Shown here: in pieces, positions 58,816 to 64,000 of the stretch
Position numbering within the stretch: position 1 is the first letter of the stretch
Layout: each line of letters begins with the position of its first letter
Assembly (NCBI GenBank): GCA_964036275.1
Contig: OZ038436.1
Location: 24,154,639 to 24,218,638 of the forward strand
Length of the DNA: 64,000 nucleotides
DNA from: Litoditis marina
Lineage: Eukaryota; Nematoda; Chromadorea; Rhabditida; Rhabditidae
Direction: 5' to 3'
Notes under the pieces: model-generated
Seen by the model: the letters and a program-made list of their open reading frames with translations, nothing else
Database searches by the model: none
Told to the model about the DNA's origin: nothing
Position numbers and translations under genes: made by a program

Positions 58816-59515
58816 TACCTTTATTTTTTCCAGGAGCCGCAACACCTTTTTCGAAGAAAGAACAGTTTTTCTCTTGGCGCCGGGTAGTTGATATTCCGTT
58901 TTATGCGAGAAACAACTTTTTGCTTAGTTGTTCTCGGATTTGTCCGGATTTTTTGTTCCAATCGCATAGCATTGTTCACTTGTCTAAAGTTTTGAAATGG
59001 TTCACTATTTATGAATATCAGAACACCAATACGTTAAACCACACTTATTTATAACCAATAGAAACGTTCATGTACAAGAAACAGAGTACTCACTCTGCTT
59101 GATCTCTTTCCGCATTTAAGAGCCGCTTTTTCTCCAGGGATGAGTAGTGTTCTCTTCTACTGCTCGATATTTTTTGCATGAACCACCTAAAAATTAACGT
59201 TTAATAATTTGATTAGGAGTAGACAGAGTGAGCGAAACCTCTGAATAAAAGTATGAAAATAATCTGACTCAGTAAGAGAAGACGAGGAAGTCTGCCTGGT
59301 CTGTTCTTGTGCGCTAGTCTGTATTGGTGGTACTCTCGTTTTCGAAGGTATATTGGACGGGAACAGTCTTCGCTTCACTTTGAATAGACCGTTTCTGAAA
59401 ACACGCACTTGTCAATGGAACTAAGTTGAACAAATTGGACGCGATTTTACTAATTTCAGTTTACCTGAGTCTGTCGCGTAATCTCTCCCTTGGTCCTGTT
59501 GTAGGGTGACTGCTT
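58816..59515 (-). CDS. Helitron linker exons
   Basis: Exons 59465-59515 (51 nt), ~59239-59395 (Pro/Thr/Ser-rich) and 59094-59186 (93 nt) join in phase with the repeat array. 58816-58990 follows, with two possible frames, one of which ends KKVLRLLEKIK before a GTACGA donor. Basic and helical. No domain recognised. Confidence 0.5.
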
Positions 59516-59705
59516 CTGTAAACAACTATGTTCAAATTGAATTTCAACATCCATTTCTGGGCTAGAACGAAAACTCGACGTTTGAGATTTTTTCGCTATT
59601 TGGTTTGTTATGGCGCATATCGAGATTAAATTAGACGAAAGACTTGGGTACTCTCTACAGATGTTTACATACACACTCTTTTTGACCTGTGAATTTGAAA
59701 AATAC

Positions 59706-61708
59706 CTGTTAATCCGGCGCTCGGCTTCTTTAGAACGCACATCTGGGTTGACGCGCGATTTTCTTTTCTGAGATGCTTCTCTTGTTTGAGAAGCTGCGAT
59801 GTTCGCAATACGTCTGTAACAATCATAAAGGTTATTGAGAAATACAAAATGGTAAATAGTCCTCTTCTTTCGAGTGATTCAAACAAAACCATATAGTAAA
59901 TATAACTTTAGTAAAAGTTGAGATTTTTAAGCAGAATTATAATTTTAACCAAGTCTCTCAGGATCAGTGCGAGCAGCTTGTTTCTGAGTTAGTTCTCTCG
60001 TACGCTCTTCTTCGAGATGAAGTTCGCGTCTGGAATGTGTGTTGTCAGAACCATTTTCTTTTTCGAAACATTTCAGCATACAAAAATTCTCATAAATGAC
60101 TCACAACTCTCGTTTCTGTTGTGCTTCCTTTTGAAGTCTCTCAGGATCGGTACGCGCAGCTTGTTTCTGTTGAGCCTTCCTTTTACGTTCGGCTTCGAGA
60201 TTGAGTTCGGTGCTAAATATAGTGCTATCAGAAATCTTTTTTTCATCTTGGAACATTTTTAGCAGATGGATAATTGATATTGTTCACTCGCAATTTGCGT
60301 TTTTCCTCTGCTTCCTTTCGAAGTCTGTCAGGATCGGTACGCGCAGCTTGTTTCTGAGTTAGTTCTCTTGTGCGCTCTTCTTCGAGATGAAGTTCGCGTC
60401 TGGAATGTGTGTTGTCAGAAACCATTTTCTTTTTCGAAACGTTTCAGCATACAAAAATTCTCATAAATGACTCACAACTCTCGTTTCTGTTGTGCTTCCT
60501 TTTGAAGTCTCTCAGGATCGGTACGCGCAGCTTGTTTCTGTTGAGCCTTCCTTTTACGTTCGGCTTCGAGATTGAGTTCGGTGCTAAATATAGTGCTATC
60601 AGAAACCTTTTTTTCATCTTGGAACATTTTTAGCAGATGGATAATTGATATTGTTCACTCACAATTTGCGTTTTTCCTCTGCTTCCTTTCGAAGTCTGTC
60701 AGGATCGGTACGCGCAGCTTGTTTCTGAGTTAGTTCTCTTGTGCGCTCTTCTTCGAGATGAAGTTCGCGTCTGGAATGTGTGTTGTCAGAAACATTTTCT
60801 TTTTCGAAACATTTTAGCATACAAAAATTCTCATAAATGACTCACAACTTGCGTTTTTGTTCCGCTTCTTTCCGAAGTCTCTCAGGATCGGTACGCGCAG
60901 CTTGTTTCTGAGTTAGTTCTCTTGTGCGCTCTTCTTCGAGATGAAGTTCGCGTCTGGAATGTGTGTTGTCAGAAACCATTTTCTTTTTCGAAACATTTTA
61001 GCATACAAAAATTCTCATAAATGACTCACAACTTGCGTTTTTGTTCCGCTTCTTTCCGAAGTCTCTCAGGATCGGTACGCGCAGCTTGTTTCTGAGTTAG
61101 TTCTCTTGTGCGCTCTTCTTCGAGATGAAGTTCGCGTCTGGAATGTGTGTTGTCAGAAACCATTTTCTTTTTCGAAACATTTTAGCATACAAAATTCTCA
61201 TAAATGACTCACAACTTGCGTTTTTGTTCCGCTTCTTTCCGAAGTCTCTCAGGATCGGTACGCGCAGCTTGTTTCTGAGTTAGTTCTCTTGTGCGCTCTT
61301 CTTCGAGATGAAGTTCGCGTCTGAAGTGTGTATTATCGGAAACCTTTTTCTTCTCTCGAAATATATTAAGAATTCAATATTTCAGTTATTCACTCACGAT
61401 TTGCGCTTCTGTTCAGCTTCCTTTTGAAGTTGCTCGAGATTCGTTCGAGCCGCCCTTTTTTGCAGATTATCTCGATTTCGCTGCTCAGCTAAATTAGACT
61501 GTCTCCTGAAAGTGTGAGGGTACTTATCAATCGTGATGGAACCGAAACGACAACTATGGAAAGCAATAGGTTTACAAACATTTGCAGGCCTACTTAACTT
61601 TACACAGCAGGGAAACATCAAATTGGTTTAATTACATCAATTGGGGTTCATACCTCAACGGTTTTTCTCGAGTTCCTCGGAGTTTTTCTGCGGATCGCTG
61701 TGTCGCCT
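59706..61708 (-). CDS. Array of 108-nt exons encoding 36-residue charged repeats (Helitron N-terminus)
   Basis: Exons of exactly 108 nt at 61398-61505, 61213-61320, 61030-61137, 60846-60953, 60663-60770, 60476-60583, 60292-60399, 60105-60212 and 59706-59813, after a lead exon ~61656-61708. All have the same phase, so each adds 36 residues such as QAARTDPERLRKEAEQKRKL. Two sequence types exist: A (RELHLEEERTREL) and B (TELNLEAERKRKA), partly alternating. The repeats are predicted long helices/coiled coils, like the Arg/Glu-rich N-terminal repeats of many Helitron proteins. 59950-60029 is a shortened 80-nt copy that would break the frame and is probably skipped. Confidence 0.82.
60105..61320. 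repeat. Exon-intron tandem duplication array (units ~183-187 bp; A+B pairs ~371 bp)
   Basis: Exon starts are spaced 183-187 bp apart, and introns are as alike as exons (CATTTTCTTTTTCGAAAC, CATACAAAAATTCTCATAAA). The three units from 60846 to 61320 are almost identical, so the array is recent or gene-converted. Confidence 0.92.
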
Positions 61709-62015
61709 ATAATAGAAAACAAAGTCATTAAACTGTTGCTGAAACAGCTGTTAAAGTTATAAGAAAACTATGTTTCATTGTGCAAAATCTATTTTTAACG
61801 CACTCACGTAATTTTTTTTCGCTCGGCATCTGATGACCATGATGCAACGAAACTGCCTATTTTCAATGAAGTGTCGATAGGTATAACATTCATAGACTTC
61901 GCGGTGGGAATATGTTGCTTCTCAAGTTCCTCGCGTAGACATGCAGCACGAATGGAATCAAGATCAAATGAATCTCCGTTGTTCAGGAGAGCCACAAATT
62001 CTCTATAGTCCCTTT

Positions 62016-63250
62016 TCGGTGAGCACGACAAAACTTATTTCCTCCAGAGTCTGGAAACATTGTTCTCATATAGTTTAGTAAACATGTTTGGCTTTTTTTG
62101 TTTGGCAATCATGACAAAAATATAATTTTTATCGCACAGAAAGACAGAAGTTTGTTGTCTTCTCTGATCTGCGTGAACACAAATTTGGATGAGTTGATTG
62201 TGAGTTGATTGCAAGAACTGTTTTTGCTGAACGCTATGCAATCACACCAGGTTGGATCCACTTCATTTCCAAACTTACCGTGTTATCATTCATTTCCAGA
62301 AAACATAAAGCAGCTTGAAAAGCTACCAAAAATCCTTCTCTTCGTGGATAACCGAAAATTTCTATACCGAGAATCGGGAAAGCCTGAAAATATTGTATCA
62401 CTGTTCTTCACAAATTTGCTCTCACATATTCTGATAATCATGAGCAGCAGAACATACAAACCAGTTTTTTCAGTTGTTTGTCCTGAGCGAGCTGCATACA
62501 TTGCATGTAGGACCGGCGTAGGAAATATTCATCCGTTCTACTGGGTTGCTTTCCTCCCCCAACTCTCGGTGCCGCAGTATGAATCACATCTGTAGTACGT
62601 TGATTGAACCCAGACTTTGGTTTTTCAACGCATTTAAGTAATATTCAAAACTGAGTAAAAACTACTAAACTTATGCTACTCAGAGTCAAAGTTTAGTTGT
62701 GACTAAAACTGGATGAAAGTGCGCAGTACTGTAAAAAGATACAAATGTTGTATAGGAAATCGTTGAAATGTATTCGTTTAATTAATTAATGAGTTTTAAA
62801 GAAGGACGATTATGTGGACCAATCCCGTTACATCGGTCCTTTGAACTGCAATTGAAAAATATATTGCGGTTTAAAGGACTGAAGCGTTGCGATTGGACCA
62901 CATACTCGTCCTTCTTTAAACTCAAAATTTTGCGTAATCACCAAATACACAATACGAGAAAAGTAAAACTACTTTTGAGTTTGTTTCAAATTTCACGATT
63001 GAAAACGAGTCAATCCTTCAACTTCTTTTAACAAGCATTTTTCTTCAAGGTATATTCTCAACTCACATTGACAACTGAGAATGTCATATGAGCCGGAAAT
63101 GACAGCGGATCCCGGTGTCATGGTTCCTTTCATTGCTTTCGGAAACTTGGCAATTATATCAGAGGTTTCAGTATTAATTCGAGGCCCCGCCGCTTTCCTT
63201 ATGCAACCATCCAAACCTCCTCCTAAGCATACAAAAGATAAATATCTAGC
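62016..63250 (-). CDS. Macro (ADP-ribose-binding) domain protein, N-terminus not found
   Basis: Four exons join in phase: ~63236-63078 (LGGGLDGCIRKAAGPR, then PGSAVISGSYDIL, donor T|GTGAGT), ~62592-62476 (YVIHTAAPRVGG and YFLRRSYMQC), ~62390-62279 (AFPILGIEIFGYPRREGF, VAFQAALCFLE) and ~62060-62016 (TLEEISFVVLTEKGL, TAG). These match the macro-domain GGG-x-DG-x-I loop, the VIHT strand, the FP-x-x-G-x-x-x-(F/Y)GYP loop and the C-terminal strand. The family binds ADP-ribose and some members remove it from proteins. The N-terminal NAAN part is missing: upstream exons are unrecognised or lost. It lies directly before the Helitron repeats on the same strand. Confidence 0.72.
62796..62919. mobile_element. 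124-bp foldback MITE with TTAA ends
   Basis: Same family as 32467-32590: TTAAAGAAGGACGATTATG ... CATACTCGTCCTTCTTTAA. It sits in an intron of the macro-domain gene. Confidence 0.85.
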
Positions 63251-63499
63251 TTGTTCAACGAACCTCAAGAGGACCACAATATAATGCATCTTGCATTCAA
63301 TACCGTACAGATTACTGTAGACAGACAAAGACAGTTGTCTTCGTTGTTCTATCATCTGTGTTGAGATGTGTTCACTTTCTAGTTACAGAGAAGAAGCGCA
63401 TTCCGACACACTCATGTGTACCGCTTGAATTTAATGAACTAGAAGTTTCTGTTATCCTACGCCATGGTGTTTGAGCATTGAGGAAGGGTTGAACTTGCT

Positions 63500-64000
63500 T
63501 TTAAGAACTTTGTAGCGTGATTTTCGTGTACATGAGTTAGTGAGTGAAAAGTTCAGAAGTACTATTTTTGTGATAACAATGCTTTGATTTTAAGGAAGGA
63601 ACATATTCATAGCAATTTCTTGGCATAGAAACACTTTGTAGCGTGAATTTCGTGTACATGAGTTAGTGAGTGAAAGTTCAGAAGTACTATTTTTGTGATA
63701 ACAATGCTTTGATTTCAAGGAAGGAACATATTCATAGCAATCTCTTGGCATAAAAACACTTTGTAGCGTGAATTTCGTGTACATGAGTTAGTGAGTGAAA
63801 AGTTCAGAAGTACTATTTTTGTGATAACAAGGCTTTGATTTCAAGGAAGGAACATATTCATAGCAATCTCTTGGCATAAAAACACTTTGTAGCGTGAATT
63901 TCGTGTACATGAGTTAGTGAGTGGAAAGTTCAGAAGTACTATTTTTGTGATAACAAGGCTTTGATTTCAAGGAAGGAACATATTCATAGCAATCTCTTGG
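63500..64000. repeat. 126-bp tandem repeat running off the window
   Basis: ACATATTCATAGCAAT recurs at about 63601, 63726, 63852 and 63978 (125-126 bp). Units are nearly identical. The array continues past the window end. Confidence 0.93.

Larger units (their letters stand above)
43799..61708 (-). mobile_element. Helitron with Rep, Pif1 helicase and USP domain, interrupted copy
   Basis: A single minus-strand gene in more than 25 exons runs from N-terminal 36-aa repeats through zinc-finger, DUF6570-like, Rep (HUH), Pif1-like helicase and ubiquitin-specific protease exons. It is split by a 3.49-kb TTAA transposon (50617-54103) and has at least one nonsense codon (45974-45976) plus frame breaks near 57650 and 57490. 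Element ends (5' TC, 3' CTRR) were not identified, so the limits given are those of the coding exons. Confidence 0.8.

Noticed and set aside
60105..61505. CRISPR-like array
   Set aside because: Regular spacing, but the units are exon plus intron with splice sites, and spacers are as conserved as repeats.
62209..62595. Plus-strand 128-codon frame
   Set aside because: It is antisense to macro-domain exons whose motifs and splice phases are far more convincing.

Overview
The window looks like a rhabditid-type nematode chromosome segment. It is AT-rich, has short introns with TTTTCAG-like acceptors and GTGAGT/GTAAGT donors, carries many palindromic MITEs and tRNA-derived SINEs, and much of it is mobile DNA. 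I worked from sequence alone, so family names rest on motifs I can see, and no database search was run. A 200-base N gap lies at 470-669.

Layout. 1-8.4 kb: exons of an unrecognised plus-strand host gene (3509-8437) with five SINE copies around and inside its introns, GA microsatellites and a family of ~65-bp palindromes. 8.9-21.5 kb: an intact 12.57-kb Ty3/gypsy LTR retrotransposon on the minus strand. Its LTRs read as identical and it has a 4-bp target duplication. It carries gag with an envelope-like region and protease in one ORF, then RT-RNaseH-integrase in the +1 frame, an unknown 520-aa ORF and a 600-codon superfamily-1 helicase ORF. 21.5-24.3 kb: a ~130-bp tandem array, a TTAA MITE and a 728-bp foldback element. 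24.8-28.2 kb: one host exon and two CR1/Jockey-like LINE fragments. 28.5-34 kb: mostly unannotated sequence with MITEs, a reverse SINE and two minus-strand exons. 34.5-37.7 kb: a higher-order tandem duplication and a 1.65-kb foldback element. 38.4-42.1 kb: a multi-exon minus-strand gene for a type I membrane protein laid out like a class I envelope protein. 42.6-43.2 kb: a 191-bp tandem repeat.

43.8-61.7 kb is the most remarkable part: a many-exon minus-strand Helitron gene. In gene order it has an array of 36-residue repeats each on its own 108-nt exon, zinc-finger/DUF6570-like exons, a HUH Rep domain, a Pif1-like helicase and then, joined by a phase-compatible intron, a ubiquitin-specific protease (USP/C19) domain whose catalytic boxes appear intact. 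A 3.49-kb TTAA-flanked transposon (50617-54103) sits inside the Rep domain directly after the HUH motif, and a TAA stop lies in the late helicase part, so this copy is dead as a transposase. Immediately upstream on the same strand (62.0-63.3 kb) are exons of a macro (ADP-ribose-binding) domain. The window ends in a 126-bp tandem repeat.

The two large elements each combine standard transposition enzymes with unusual cargo: a helicase plus envelope-like region in the retrotransposon, and a deubiquitinase (perhaps also a macro domain) with the Helitron.
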